Shown here in pieces: positions 16,860-24,504 of a stretch of 39,564 nucleotides of DNA (positions are counted from its first letter, which is position 1; each line of letters opens with the position of its first letter). The DNA comes from Rhodobacterales bacterium UBA5972 (lineage in GTDB: Bacteria; Pseudomonadota; Alphaproteobacteria; Rhodobacterales; Rhodobacteraceae). Position numbers and translations under genes: made by a program. The stretch is taken from contig DJBQ01000081.1 in the NCBI GenBank assembly GCA_002430125.1, positions 1,530 through 41,093 on the forward strand. The letters run 5' to 3'. The notes beneath the pieces were generated by a model. That model was given only the letters and a program-made list of their open reading frames with translations, made no database searches and was not told the origin of the DNA.

Positions 16860-17144
16860 ATGAGCAAGAATATTCCCCTGTGGGAGGTGTTTATCCGCCC
16901 GCGTAACGGCTTGGCCCACAAACATTGCGGCAGCCTGCATGCAGCCGACGAAGTGATGGCGCTGCAAGCTGCCCGCGATACCTATACCCGGCGTGGCGAG
17001 GGGCAATCAATCTGGGTGGTGCCTTCGGCGGCGATCTCGGCTTCCGACCCGGATCAGGCGGCGGAAAATTTCGATCCGTCGATTGATAAAGTCTATCGCC
17101 ACCCGACGTTTTACGAAATTCCCGACGAAGTAGGGCATATGTGA
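16860..17144 (+). CDS. paaB: 1,2-phenylacetyl-CoA epoxidase, subunit B
   Basis: A 94-residue protein (E. coli PaaB has 95). The N-terminus PLWEVFIRPRNGLAHKHCGSLHAADEVMALQAARDTYTRRGEGQSIWVVP is the conserved PaaB fold. It bridges the PaaAC heterodimers in the epoxidase complex and is needed for activity in vivo. Its stop overlaps the paaC start (ATGTGATG), giving translational coupling. Confidence 0.97.
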   Translation: MSKNIPLWEVFIRPRNGLAHKHCGSLHAADEVMALQAARDTYTRRGEGQSIWVVPSAAISASDPDQAAENFDPSIDKVYRHPTFYEIPDEVGHM

Positions 17145-17902
17145 TGGCGGGCTCTGCCGATTTGTTTGCGGCCCTGATCGAACTGGCAGATGACCAGTTG
17201 ATCCTTGGCCACCGCCTGTCGGAATGGTCAGGACGGGCGCCGATTTTGGAGGAGGATCTGGCGCTGTCTAACCTGGCGCTTGATCTGATCGGTGGCAGTC
17301 GCAACATCTATACCTATGCGGGGCTTGTCGAAGGCAAGGGCCGTGACGAGGATGATCTGGCCTATATGCGGCTTGAACGTGAGTATCTGAATTGCCTGCT
17401 GGTCGAACGCGGTAACGATGATTTTGCGCAAACCATGCTGCGGCAATTGTATTTCGCGGCCCTGATGCAGCCCTATTGGCAGGCGGCTTTAGCGTCGAAC
17501 GATGAAACCATTCGCGGCATTGCGGGCAAAGCCGTGAAAGAAATGGCCTATCATGTGCGCCATTCCGCGGAATGGGTGATCCGGTTGGGCGACGGGACTG
17601 CGCAAAGCGCTGAAAAGATGCAGGCGGCAGTGGTCGAGATGCATCCGTTTACCGAAGAATTGTTCACGATGTCCGAAGCTGCGCGCGCTTGTGCCAAGGC
17701 CGGATCGCTGCCGGATCGCGAAAGTTTGCGTGCCGAATGGAGCCGGACAATCGCCTCGGTGTTTGAACAGGCATTGCTGACGGTTCCCGAGGTTCGGTTC
17801 CCGCAATCCGGTGGCCGCCAAGGCCGTCACGGCGAGGAAATGGGCCATATTCTGGCGGAACTGCAATATGTGCAGCGCACCCATCCCGGCCTGACATGGT
17901 AA
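17144..17902 (+). CDS. paaC: 1,2-phenylacetyl-CoA epoxidase, structural subunit C
   Basis: A 252-residue ferritin-like subunit that pairs with PaaA and supports its structure. Seen are LFAALIELADDQLILGHRLSEWSGRAPILEEDLALSNLALDLIG and REYLNCLLVERGNDDFAQTMLRQLYFAA, then KEMAYHVRHSAEWVIRLGDGT, all typical of PaaC. The frame could begin with GTG at 17141, but the ATG at 17144 overlaps the paaB stop (TGATG) and is preferred. Its stop is overlapped by paaD. Confidence 0.96.
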   Translation: MAGSADLFAALIELADDQLILGHRLSEWSGRAPILEEDLALSNLALDLIGGSRNIYTYAGLVEGKGRDEDDLAYMRLEREYLNCLLVERGNDDFAQTMLRQLYFAALMQPYWQAALASNDETIRGIAGKAVKEMAYHVRHSAEWVIRLGDGTAQSAEKMQAAVVEMHPFTEELFTMSEAARACAKAGSLPDRESLRAEWSRTIASVFEQALLTVPEVRFPQSGGRQGRHGEEMGHILAELQYVQRTHPGLTW

Positions 17903-18393
17903 GTTTGGCCACCAATGACCGGGCAGCACTGGCTTGGGAGGTGGCGGCATCCGTGCCTGACCCTGAAGTGCCTTGTGTGACGGTGGCCGATCTGGGCATT
18001 CTGCGCGATGTCAGGTTTGAGGGCGACGTCGCGGTTGCCAGGGTAACCCCGACATATTCCGGTTGCCCGGCTACCTTGGCGATAGAGTTGGCCATCGAAA
18101 CCGCCCTGCTTGAGGCCGGTTTTCAGGCGCGCACCGAACGGGTGTTTTCACCTGCCTGGACCACGGATTGGATCACCGAAGAGGGGCGCGAGAAATTGCG
18201 CGCTTACGGGATTGCACCACCGGTGAGCGGCAGTAACTCGATCCGGGCTTTGTTTGGCGAAACCGTGGTTGCCTGCCCGAAATGCGGTTCGGACGATACC
18301 GAAAAGCTGTCTGAATTCGGCTCGACCGCGTGCAAGGCGCAATATCGCTGCATCGCTTGCCGCGAACCCTTTGACTATTTCAAATGCATCTGA
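17896..18393 (+). CDS. paaD: PaaD, iron-sulfur/metal assembly factor of the epoxidase
   Basis: A 165-residue protein, identical in length to E. coli PaaD. The N-terminal MIP18/DUF59 domain includes VPDPEVPCVTVADLGILRDV and the TYSGCPATLAIE loop (about residues 20-65). The C-terminal zinc ribbon has two CxxC pairs (VACPKCGSDD and YRCIACREPFD). PaaD is thought to help maturation of the Fe-S cluster of PaaE. It overlaps paaC by 7 bases and lies 10 bases before paaE. Confidence 0.95.
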   Translation: MVSLATNDRAALAWEVAASVPDPEVPCVTVADLGILRDVRFEGDVAVARVTPTYSGCPATLAIELAIETALLEAGFQARTERVFSPAWTTDWITEEGREKLRAYGIAPPVSGSNSIRALFGETVVACPKCGSDDTEKLSEFGSTACKAQYRCIACREPFDYFKCI

Positions 18394-18403
18394 GAGGCAG
18401 AAC

Positions 18404-19483
18404 ATGGCCCCGAAATTTCATACGCTGATCGTCAGCGATATCCATCCTGAAAGCGACGATTCTGTCGCCGTCAGCTTTGACATTCCAGCAGCGTTGCGGG
18501 CTGATTATGCGTTTCAGCCGGGGCAATATCTGACCTTAAGAACGAATATTGACGGTCAGGATGCGCGCCGCAGCTATTCGATTTCTTCCCCGCTTGGGGC
18601 AGTTCAGTTGACGGTCGGTGTACGACGGGTGGAAGACGGTGTGTTTTCTGGGTTTGTGAATGACGCGCTGAAAGTCGGCGACACGATGAAAGTGATGACA
18701 CCCGAGGGGCGGTTTTGTGCGAAAACCGGAACGCCCGCGCGGTATCTGTTGCTTGCAGCGGGATCCGGTATTACGCCAATGATGTCGATCGCGGTTTCGA
18801 CGCTGGAAAGCGACCCGAAGGCCGAAGTTACGCTGGTTTACGGCAACCGAACCACTGAATCGGTGATGTTCCGCACCAAGCTTGCAGAACTGAAAGACCG
18901 GTATATGGGGCGGATGGTGTTGATCCATATCCTCAGCCGTGAAGAACAGGATGTGCCGCTGTTGAATGGCCGGGTTGATGCCGCAAAGATCACGGCTTTG
19001 GTCAATGTCGGGGCGATTGATCCCAAGGGCGTGGACGCGGTTTTTGTCTGCGGTCCGGGTGAAATGATTGACAACGTCTGCAAGGGGCTGACTGACTTGG
19101 GTGTTTCCAAGGACAAGCTGCATTTTGAGCGCTTTACACCGGCTGATGGCAGCCAACCGCGACCAGCCGCCAGCCATAAGGCTGTGCAGGCAGTTGCACA
19201 TGGTGCTTCGGTTGAGGTTATTCTGGACGGGGTACGCAAAAGTTTTCATCTGGTGGACGCCGAAGAAAACGTTCTGGCGGCGGCCCAGCGGAACGGCCTG
19301 GATTTACCGTTTTCCTGTCAGGGCGGCATGTGCTGTACCTGCCGGTGCAAGGTGGTTTCCGGCACGGCGGAAATGGCGGTGAATTACTCGCTTGAAAAGT
19401 GGGAAACCGATGCTGGTTATACGCTGGCCTGCCAGACCCGCGCGACCTCGGACAAACTGGTGTTGGATTTCGACGCCAGCTGA
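18404..19483 (+). CDS. paaE: 1,2-phenylacetyl-CoA epoxidase, reductase subunit E
   Basis: It passes electrons from NADPH to the PaaA diiron centre. From the ATG at 18404 it has 359 residues (E. coli 356). The FAD-binding motif RRSYSISS, the NAD(P)-binding region YLLLAAGSGITPMMSI and the ferredoxin domain with C305-x4-C310-x2-C313 and C343 (a plant-type [2Fe-2S] site) are all present. Both cysteines C310 and C311 occur, as in other PaaE. The frame extends upstream into paaD and is not used; GAGAGG precedes the chosen ATG. Last gene of paaABCDE. Confidence 0.96.
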   Translation: MAPKFHTLIVSDIHPESDDSVAVSFDIPAALRADYAFQPGQYLTLRTNIDGQDARRSYSISSPLGAVQLTVGVRRVEDGVFSGFVNDALKVGDTMKVMTPEGRFCAKTGTPARYLLLAAGSGITPMMSIAVSTLESDPKAEVTLVYGNRTTESVMFRTKLAELKDRYMGRMVLIHILSREEQDVPLLNGRVDAAKITALVNVGAIDPKGVDAVFVCGPGEMIDNVCKGLTDLGVSKDKLHFERFTPADGSQPRPAASHKAVQAVAHGASVEVILDGVRKSFHLVDAEENVLAAAQRNGLDLPFSCQGGMCCTCRCKVVSGTAEMAVNYSLEKWETDAGYTLACQTRATSDKLVLDFDAS

Positions 19484-19589
19484 TTTCTGCCAATCAAAGG
19501 CCAAAGTTTCAGTGCGGCCGCGACTTTGCGGTTGACTTGGATTGTTAGCAAATGTATTAATTAACCTTATTGATAAATAGAAGTGACCA

Positions 19590-19919
19590 ATGACAAAACT
19601 GACCGAAACATTCGCAGCCCTTGGCGACAAAACCCGATTTGCGATCGTTGAACGGCTGCTGACCGAAGGCGAACTTAGTGCTGGCGAATTGCAGGCCGTC
19701 GCCGATATCTCGGCCCCGGCGATATCGCGCCACCTTAAAGTTTTGCGCCTTGCAGGCGTCGTGCATCAGCGGGTCGATCGCCAGCACCGGATGTATTCCG
19801 TAGCACCGGAAGCTGTGCAGGCGATAAACGCTTGGGTCGAATATCACCGTCGGTTTTGGGAAACCTCGCTTGACCGTCTGGAGCGTGCATTGGCAGAAAA
19901 GGGGCTGATAGATGGCTGA
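19590..19919 (+). CDS. ArsR-family helix-turn-helix regulator
   Basis: A 109-residue winged-helix protein: LTETFAALGDKTRFAIVERLLTEGELSAGELQAVADISAPAISRHLKVLRLAGVVHQRVDRQHRMYSV is the canonical ArsR DNA-binding domain (residues 2-72). No metal-binding ELCVCDL-type motif is present, so it is of the non-metal class often paired with SRPBCC (AHSA1) proteins. The SRPBCC gene overlaps its last 8 bases, so the two are co-translated. It likely autoregulates the trio 19590-20688. Confidence 0.93.
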   Translation: MTKLTETFAALGDKTRFAIVERLLTEGELSAGELQAVADISAPAISRHLKVLRLAGVVHQRVDRQHRMYSVAPEAVQAINAWVEYHRRFWETSLDRLERALAEKGLIDG

Positions 19920-20343
19920 ACTCAAACTTGAAAGGGTGTTCAAAGCGAGCCCCGTCACGGTTTTCGATTTTATCACCAAAGGCGAACACTTGGTGAAATG
20001 GTGGGGCCCGGAGGGGACCAAACTGCCGGATCACGCGCTTGATTTCACCAAACTTGGTCCGTGGCATTCAGTGATGCAGAATTCCGAAGGTGGCAAAAAC
20101 AAAGTTTCCGGACAGGTCACGCATATTGATCCGCCGAATTCATTGGGTTTCACCTGGGCATGGCATGATGAGAACGACAAACGCGGGGTTGAAAGTCATG
20201 TCCAGTTGTCGCTGCAAGCAACGACAGATGGCGGTACAATTTTTCGCCTTCACCATCAAGAACTTCCATCCGAAGAAATGGCTGGCCGGCATAATCAGGG
20301 CTGGACATCCAGCCTGCGAAAACTTGAACGACTCGCAAACTAA
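19912..20343 (+). CDS. SRPBCC / AHSA1-domain protein
   Basis: A 143-residue START-like protein. The N-terminal LKLERVFKASPVTVFDFITKGEHLVKWWGPEG and the terminal LRKLERLAN are standard for the AHSA1 (activator of Hsp90 ATPase homolog) group, and the GGTIFRLHHQELPSEEMAGRHNQGWTSSL segment ends the fold. Such proteins bind hydrophobic ligands, but the ligand here is unknown. It overlaps the ArsR gene and is followed by a YciI-like gene. Confidence 0.9.
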   Translation: MAELKLERVFKASPVTVFDFITKGEHLVKWWGPEGTKLPDHALDFTKLGPWHSVMQNSEGGKNKVSGQVTHIDPPNSLGFTWAWHDENDKRGVESHVQLSLQATTDGGTIFRLHHQELPSEEMAGRHNQGWTSSLRKLERLAN

Positions 20344-20373
20344 GCCTCAAAACTAAACTCAGGGAGAAGAAAA

Positions 20374-20688
20374 ATGGCGAAATTTATCTATGCATATCAC
20401 GGCGGTCAGGCCCCAAGCAGCCCGGAAGAAGGCCAAAAAGTCATGCAGGCCTGGATGGCTTGGTTTGGCGGAATGGGCGACGCAGTGGTTGACGGTGGCA
20501 ATCCGTTGGGCATGTCAAAAACCCTTACCAGTGGCGGCGTAACGGATGATGGCGGGGCCAACCCGGTATCAGGTTACAGCATTGTGAATGCGGCCGATAT
20601 GGATGCCGCGGTCGAAATGGCAAAGGGCTGCCCGATGGTTGCAGACGGATCGGGTTCAGTCGAAATTGCGGAATGCCTTGATATGTAA
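20374..20688 (+). CDS. YciI-like (DGPF/YCII-related) protein
   Basis: A 104-residue protein fitting the YCII superfamily: MAKFIYAYHGGQAPSSPEEGQKVMQAWMAWFGGMGDAVVDGGNPLG, then PVSGYSIVNAADMDAAVEMAKGCPMVADGSGSVEIAECLDM, with the GYSI-x-x-A-x-x-x-x-A core of the family. The ribosome-binding site GGGAG lies 9 bases before the ATG. Its role is unknown. With ArsR and SRPBCC genes it forms a compact three-gene unit, closed by the terminator at 20711. Confidence 0.85.
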   Translation: MAKFIYAYHGGQAPSSPEEGQKVMQAWMAWFGGMGDAVVDGGNPLGMSKTLTSGGVTDDGGANPVSGYSIVNAADMDAAVEMAKGCPMVADGSGSVEIAECLDM

Positions 20689-20710
20689 TACGGCCAATCG
20701 GCGTGTAATA

Positions 20711-20743
20711 AAACGGCCTCGCTTTATGGTGAGGCCGTTTTTT
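20711..20743 (+). terminator. Rho-independent terminator after the ArsR-SRPBCC-YciI unit
   Basis: A perfect 10-bp stem AAACGGCCTC / GAGGCCGTTT (20711-20720 and 20731-20740) with a 10-base loop is followed by a T-run to 20743. It begins 22 bases after the YciI stop. The A-tract on the left makes it weakly bidirectional, but the next gene is on the same strand. Confidence 0.9.
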
Positions 20744-20793
20744 GTTGCAAAGCGGCGGCGTTTTTGTCTGACTAGGGTAAACAGGAGGCAATG

Positions 20794-21447
20794 ATGAGCA
20801 CCAAGAAACCCGATCTGGACGCAGCTTATTCCCTTGATACGCCAGAAGATTCGATTGATCTGTATCGCAACTGGGCCGCGACCTATGATACCGATTTCGC
20901 AGTTGAGATGGATTACGTTTACCCGGCTGCAGTCGCTGCGGTTTTTGCTGAATATGCAGGTGTGCAGGATGCGCCGGTGCTTGACGTTGGTGCCGGTACC
21001 GGTTTGGTTGGCGCGGCCTTGTCTGCCAACGGGCAATGGCAGATTGACGGGCTGGATATCTCGGCTGAGATGTTGGCCGTTGCTATGGGCAAGGGCGCGT
21101 ATCGGGCGGTGCATGTTGCTGACCTGACCGGTGCGATTGATTTGCCGGATGGCCAATATGGCGGGGTGATCAGCGCCGGAACTTTTACGCATGGGCATGT
21201 CGGCCCACAGGCATTCGATGAATTACTGCGGTTGGCGGCACCCAATGCGCTGTTCGTTATTGGCATCAATGCAGCCGTTTACAAAGATCAGGGGTTTGAG
21301 GCCAAGTTCCGGGATTTGGCAGACCAGATTGTGGATTTCATGGTTCTGGAACGGCTGATTTATGGCGACAAAACCAAACCCGACCACAAAGACGACATTG
21401 CCTTGGTCGCGGTGTTTCGTAAAGCCGGGGTCGCCGCTGGCAGTTGA
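20794..21447 (+). CDS. Class I SAM-dependent methyltransferase
   Basis: A 217-residue methyltransferase-fold protein. Motif I is VLDVGAGTGLVGAAL at about 62-76, and IDGLDISAEMLAVA follows as the acidic strand-2 loop contacting SAM ribose. The N-terminal DLYRNWAATYDTDFA is typical of Methyltransf_11/25 small-molecule enzymes. Two ATGs are adjacent (20791, 20794); AGGAGG at 20783-20788 is 2 and 5 bases from them, so 20794 is preferred. No substrate can be deduced. It is convergent with znuA. Confidence 0.88.
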   Translation: MSTKKPDLDAAYSLDTPEDSIDLYRNWAATYDTDFAVEMDYVYPAAVAAVFAEYAGVQDAPVLDVGAGTGLVGAALSANGQWQIDGLDISAEMLAVAMGKGAYRAVHVADLTGAIDLPDGQYGGVISAGTFTHGHVGPQAFDELLRLAAPNALFVIGINAAVYKDQGFEAKFRDLADQIVDFMVLERLIYGDKTKPDHKDDIALVAVFRKAGVAAGS

Positions 21448-21469
21448 TCGCTTGGCCCAGGAATCCCTG

Positions 21470-22372
21470 TCATCGCGCCAAAGCAAAGCAATCGGCATAA
21501 CCTTTTGCTAGCGAGTCCAGCAACGCCGGATAAGTGGTTTCTACATCCGCAATTCCATTGCCCAAAGGCTTTAACCAACCGGTTTTGCGGCCAGTTGCGT
21601 CTGTCAACGGCGCCGCTCTTTTTGCCTGAATGTCGTCGCGGACAAAAACACAGGTGGAAGGTGCAGCGCTTAAGACCTGCCGTAAACTGGCGATTGTGCC
21701 AAAGCTGGTGCTTTCATCATCTTCACTGGTTGCGGCACCAAGCGGGGACAAGCCAAAGCTGGTTTCGAAATACTGAAAGGCGTCATGAAACTGGACGTAA
21801 GGAACGGGCGGGGTTTGTGCGAACCGGGTTCTTATGCGCCCAACGGTCTGATCAATCGCATCGACAAGATTTGCGAGGTTTGCCTGATATGTTTCGGCGT
21901 TCTGCGGATCGTTTGATGATAAATTACCAGTCATGGCTTTCGCCCAAATTTTGGCATTCTCTGGTGCCAGCCACATATGTGGATCCAGCCCATCAGCCGC
22001 GCTATCGCTGGAAAACACCCCGGCTTTTCTGAGGCCAAGTTGCATGACACCGTCAAGGGCTGCAAGGTTAACCGCCTTATCCGCGAACCGGTCACTCTGC
22101 AAAAGTTTGGCAAGGGCCGGTGTTGCATCCGGGCCAAGCCAAAAAATCACATCGGCCTGTTCAATCGTGCGAATGTCTGACGGTTTAAGAGCGAAATCAT
22201 GCGGCGATACCGAAGACTTTATAAGCGTCACTGGGGTTTGAATACCCTGCGTTACCGCCTGCAACAGCGCGTTTATCGGAGCAATGTCGCTGACGATATT
22301 AAGGTCCCGCGCCGTGGTCGTTCCAGCGGCGAGGATCAAGGCGGCAAGCAGAAATGTTATACGACGCAGCAT
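21470..22372 (-). CDS. znuA: Zinc ABC transporter, periplasmic binding protein
   Basis: A 300-residue cluster A-I substrate-binding protein with a signal peptide (residues 1-21). The three metal-binding histidines are H58 (SSVSPHDFAL), H132 (LDPHMWLAPEN) and H196 (YVQFHDAF), typical of ZnuA. The His-rich loop seen in some ZnuA is short or missing; the loop near 118-130 is acidic (SSDSAADG). It is divergent from zur-znuCB and shares the Zur palindrome, so it should be induced under zinc starvation. Confidence 0.95.
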   Translation of the reverse strand: MLRRITFLLAALILAAGTTTARDLNIVSDIAPINALLQAVTQGIQTPVTLIKSSVSPHDFALKPSDIRTIEQADVIFWLGPDATPALAKLLQSDRFADKAVNLAALDGVMQLGLRKAGVFSSDSAADGLDPHMWLAPENAKIWAKAMTGNLSSNDPQNAETYQANLANLVDAIDQTVGRIRTRFAQTPPVPYVQFHDAFQYFETSFGLSPLGAATSEDDESTSFGTIASLRQVLSAAPSTCVFVRDDIQAKRAAPLTDATGRKTGWLKPLGNGIADVETTYPALLDSLAKGYADCFALAR

Positions 22373-22414
22373 TTAGGGACCTCTTGCCAATGATAGTGAT
22401 TCGGGGGTATAGAT

Positions 22415-22438
22415 GATATGTTATAAAGTAACAATATC
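22415..22438. promoter_or_regulatory. Zur box between znuA and zur
   Basis: The near-palindrome GATATGTTA, 5 bases, TAACAATATC lies centrally in the 78-base gap between the divergent znuA and zur starts. The arms TGTTA/TAACA are exact, and GATA/TATC flank them with a one-base offset. The pattern agrees with alphaproteobacterial Zur sites as I remember them (TGTTATA-TATAACA type). One site can control both transcripts, including zur itself. Confidence 0.75.
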
Positions 22439-22450
22439 GACGGGCGCAAA

Positions 22451-22939
22451 ATGTCAGAAGATCCGGGCCCTAACCCGTTTGTTAAACATAACCACCGGCA
22501 ATGCCGCACCAGCGGTTTGCGCGAGGCGCAGGATTTTTGCACGATCCGGGGTTTACGGCTGACACCTGTCAGGGCACGGGTGCTGGAAATTCTGCTGGAA
22601 AGCCATTCGGCATTGGGGGCTTATGACATTCTGGACCGGCTGAAAGCCGACGGATTGGGCGGGCAGCCACCTGTGGTCTACCGCGCTTTGGATTTTCTGG
22701 TTGAACATGGCTTTGTCCACCGGCTTGAACGCCTGAACGCTTTTGCTGCCTGTGCCCATCCTGCTACGGAACATGAAGCGATGTTTCTGATTTGCAGTGA
22801 TTGCAATCAAGTAGCGGAAACCTCGCTTGCACCGATCGCCGCTGACATTGACCGCGCTGCCTTGGCGCTGGGCTTTGGCGTAGAATCGCGGGTGGTTGAA
22901 GTGGTAGGCCGATGCCCTGCGTGTCAGGTGGCCGCATGA
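22451..22939 (+). CDS. zur: Zinc uptake regulator, Fur family
   Basis: A 162-residue Fur-family repressor that binds DNA when loaded with zinc. The winged helix includes LTPVRARVLEILLESHSALGAYDILDRL and PPVVYRALDFLVEHGFVHRL (residues 37-93). Two structural CxxC pairs are C115/C118 and C155/C158, which hold the structural zinc typical of Zur. HEAMFLICSDC carries sensor residues. It is the first gene of zur-znuC-znuB, with an ATGA overlap with znuC. Confidence 0.94.
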   Translation: MSEDPGPNPFVKHNHRQCRTSGLREAQDFCTIRGLRLTPVRARVLEILLESHSALGAYDILDRLKADGLGGQPPVVYRALDFLVEHGFVHRLERLNAFAACAHPATEHEAMFLICSDCNQVAETSLAPIAADIDRAALALGFGVESRVVEVVGRCPACQVAA

Positions 22940-23673
22940 GCGCGCCTTTGATTGAGACTGAAAATCTTGGTCTGACCTATAACGGGCGGCAAGTTCTGCA
23001 CCATGTCGATTTCGCGATTCAGGGAGGCGAGATTGTCACGATAGTCGGGCCGAACGGGTCGGGCAAATCCTCGTTCCTGAAGTGCCTGATCGGCGCGGTT
23101 CAGCCGACCGAAGGGCATATCCGGCGCAAACCCGGACTGCGCATGGGGTACGTGCCGCAAAAACTGCATCTGGATCAGGCGTTTCCAATGTCGGTTGACC
23201 GGTTTTTGCGACTTGCCGCAAAAAGTACGGCCTCGGAACGCGCCGCGATGTTGAAAAGGGTCGGTGTTTCGGATGCGTCCGGTTGGCAGATGGCCGCGCT
23301 GTCTGGCGGGCAGTTGCAGCGGGTGTTGTTGGCGCATGCCTTGATTGGCAAACCGGAATTGCTGGTGCTGGACGAAGCTGCGCAGGGGTTGGATCAGCCA
23401 GCCGTTGCCGGGTTTTACCGGTTGATCGAAGATGTGCGGCGCAAGTTGCATTGTGCGATCCTGATGGTCAGCCACGATTTGCACGTAGTGATGAGCGCGT
23501 CGGATCGGGTGATCTGCCTGAATGGTCACGTGTGCTGTGAAGGCACGCCCACTGTGGTTTCCGAAGCACCGGAATATCAGCGGTTGTTCGGGCACGGCAC
23601 TGAAGGGGCGCTGGCACTTTACCAGCATCATCATGATCACGACCATGATCATGCGGGGCATTCGCATGGATGA
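22936..23673 (+). CDS. znuC: Zinc ABC transporter, ATP-binding protein
   Basis: A 245-residue ABC ATPase: Walker A GPNGSGKSS, signature LSGGQLQR, Walker B LLVLDEAAQG and the switch histidine in MVSHDLHV. The C-terminus is a histidine/aspartate-rich tail (15 residues with 8 histidines, from 231 to 245), which could buffer zinc at the membrane. The start at 22936 overlaps the zur stop (ATGA). The frame extends a little upstream into zur and is not used. znuB overlaps its end by 8 bases. Confidence 0.95.
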   Translation: MSAPLIETENLGLTYNGRQVLHHVDFAIQGGEIVTIVGPNGSGKSSFLKCLIGAVQPTEGHIRRKPGLRMGYVPQKLHLDQAFPMSVDRFLRLAAKSTASERAAMLKRVGVSDASGWQMAALSGGQLQRVLLAHALIGKPELLVLDEAAQGLDQPAVAGFYRLIEDVRRKLHCAILMVSHDLHVVMSASDRVICLNGHVCCEGTPTVVSEAPEYQRLFGHGTEGALALYQHHHDHDHDHAGHSHG

Positions 23674-24457
23674 ATTTCTGTGGCGTGTCGTTCTGGCGGC
23701 AACAGGCGTGGCATTGGCAGCCGGGCCTTTGGGCTGTTTCGTGGTTTGGCGGCGGATGGTCTATTTCGGCGACACGATTTCGCACGCGGCTTTGCTGGGG
23801 GTTGCTTTTGCGCTGGCCTCGGGCTTGCCGGTATTTCTGGGGGTGTTGCTGTGCGCGCTGGCGATTGCGGCTGTGATCCTGCTGGCCGAGGGGCGGCTGC
23901 ATCATACCGATACTTTGTTGGGCGTTTCGGCGCATTCGGCACTTGCGCTGGGTCTGGTGGCTGTGGCGTTCTTGAATGGGGTCAAGGTTGATCTGATGTC
24001 TTATCTGATCGGCGACATTCTGGCAGTGAACTGGCAGGATGTTGCGGTGGTCTGGACCGGGGCGATTGGCTGTCTTGGCTTGTTGATCTGGCGTTGGCGT
24101 CCCTTGTTGGTGTCGTCGCTTGACCGCGAAATGGCTTTGGCGCATGGGCAGAATCCGCGCAAGGAAAGCATCATTTTTACGCTGGCGCTGGCCATTCTGG
24201 TGGCCGCCGCGATTAAGGTTGTCGGGGCTTTGTTGATCACAGCGCTGCTGATTATTCCCGCCGCGACCGGGCGATTGGGCGGCAATACGCCTGAGAAAAT
24301 GGCGGTGATGGCGGCGTTGGCGGCGGTGCTGGCGGCACTGTTGGGCCTGTTCGGTTCGTTTCAGTGGGATACGCCAACCGGCCCAAGCGTCGTGGTCGCT
24401 GCTTTGTTTTTGTTGATACTTGCCAGCCTAGTTACGCGGATATTCCGGCCCCGCTGA
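23666..24457 (+). CDS. znuB: Zinc ABC transporter, membrane protein
   Basis: A 263-residue ABC-3 family permease. Six to eight hydrophobic segments are visible (from VVLAATGVALAAGPLGCFVV to AALFLLILASLVTRIF), with FGDTISHAALLGVAFALA and IKVVGALLITALLIIPAATG being family signatures. The ATG at 23666 lies inside the end of znuC, so translation is coupled. It completes a full zinc import system. Confidence 0.94.
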   Translation: MDEFLWRVVLAATGVALAAGPLGCFVVWRRMVYFGDTISHAALLGVAFALASGLPVFLGVLLCALAIAAVILLAEGRLHHTDTLLGVSAHSALALGLVAVAFLNGVKVDLMSYLIGDILAVNWQDVAVVWTGAIGCLGLLIWRWRPLLVSSLDREMALAHGQNPRKESIIFTLALAILVAAAIKVVGALLITALLIIPAATGRLGGNTPEKMAVMAALAAVLAALLGLFGSFQWDTPTGPSVVVAALFLLILASLVTRIFRPR

Positions 24458-24475
24458 CGCGGCGCTGCCTTCGGC

Positions 24476-24485
24476 GAGGATATTT
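24476..24485 (+). repeat. GGATATTT-type motif after znuB
   Basis: GAGGATATTT lies 19 bases after the znuB stop, in the context CCTTCGGCGAGGATATTTGT. It matches the motif after paaZ (14381) and a minus-strand copy after amtB. Possibly a lineage-specific 3-prime signal. Confidence 0.4.
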
Positions 24486-24504
24486 GTACCGAAAAGAAAT
24501 GGTT

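Noticed and set aside
15873..17006. 377-codon minus-strand frame
   Set aside because: Exactly antisense to paaA and the start of paaB, both firmly identified.
22924..23667. 247-codon minus-strand frame
   Set aside because: Antisense to znuC; its low-complexity N-terminus is the complement of the His-tail.
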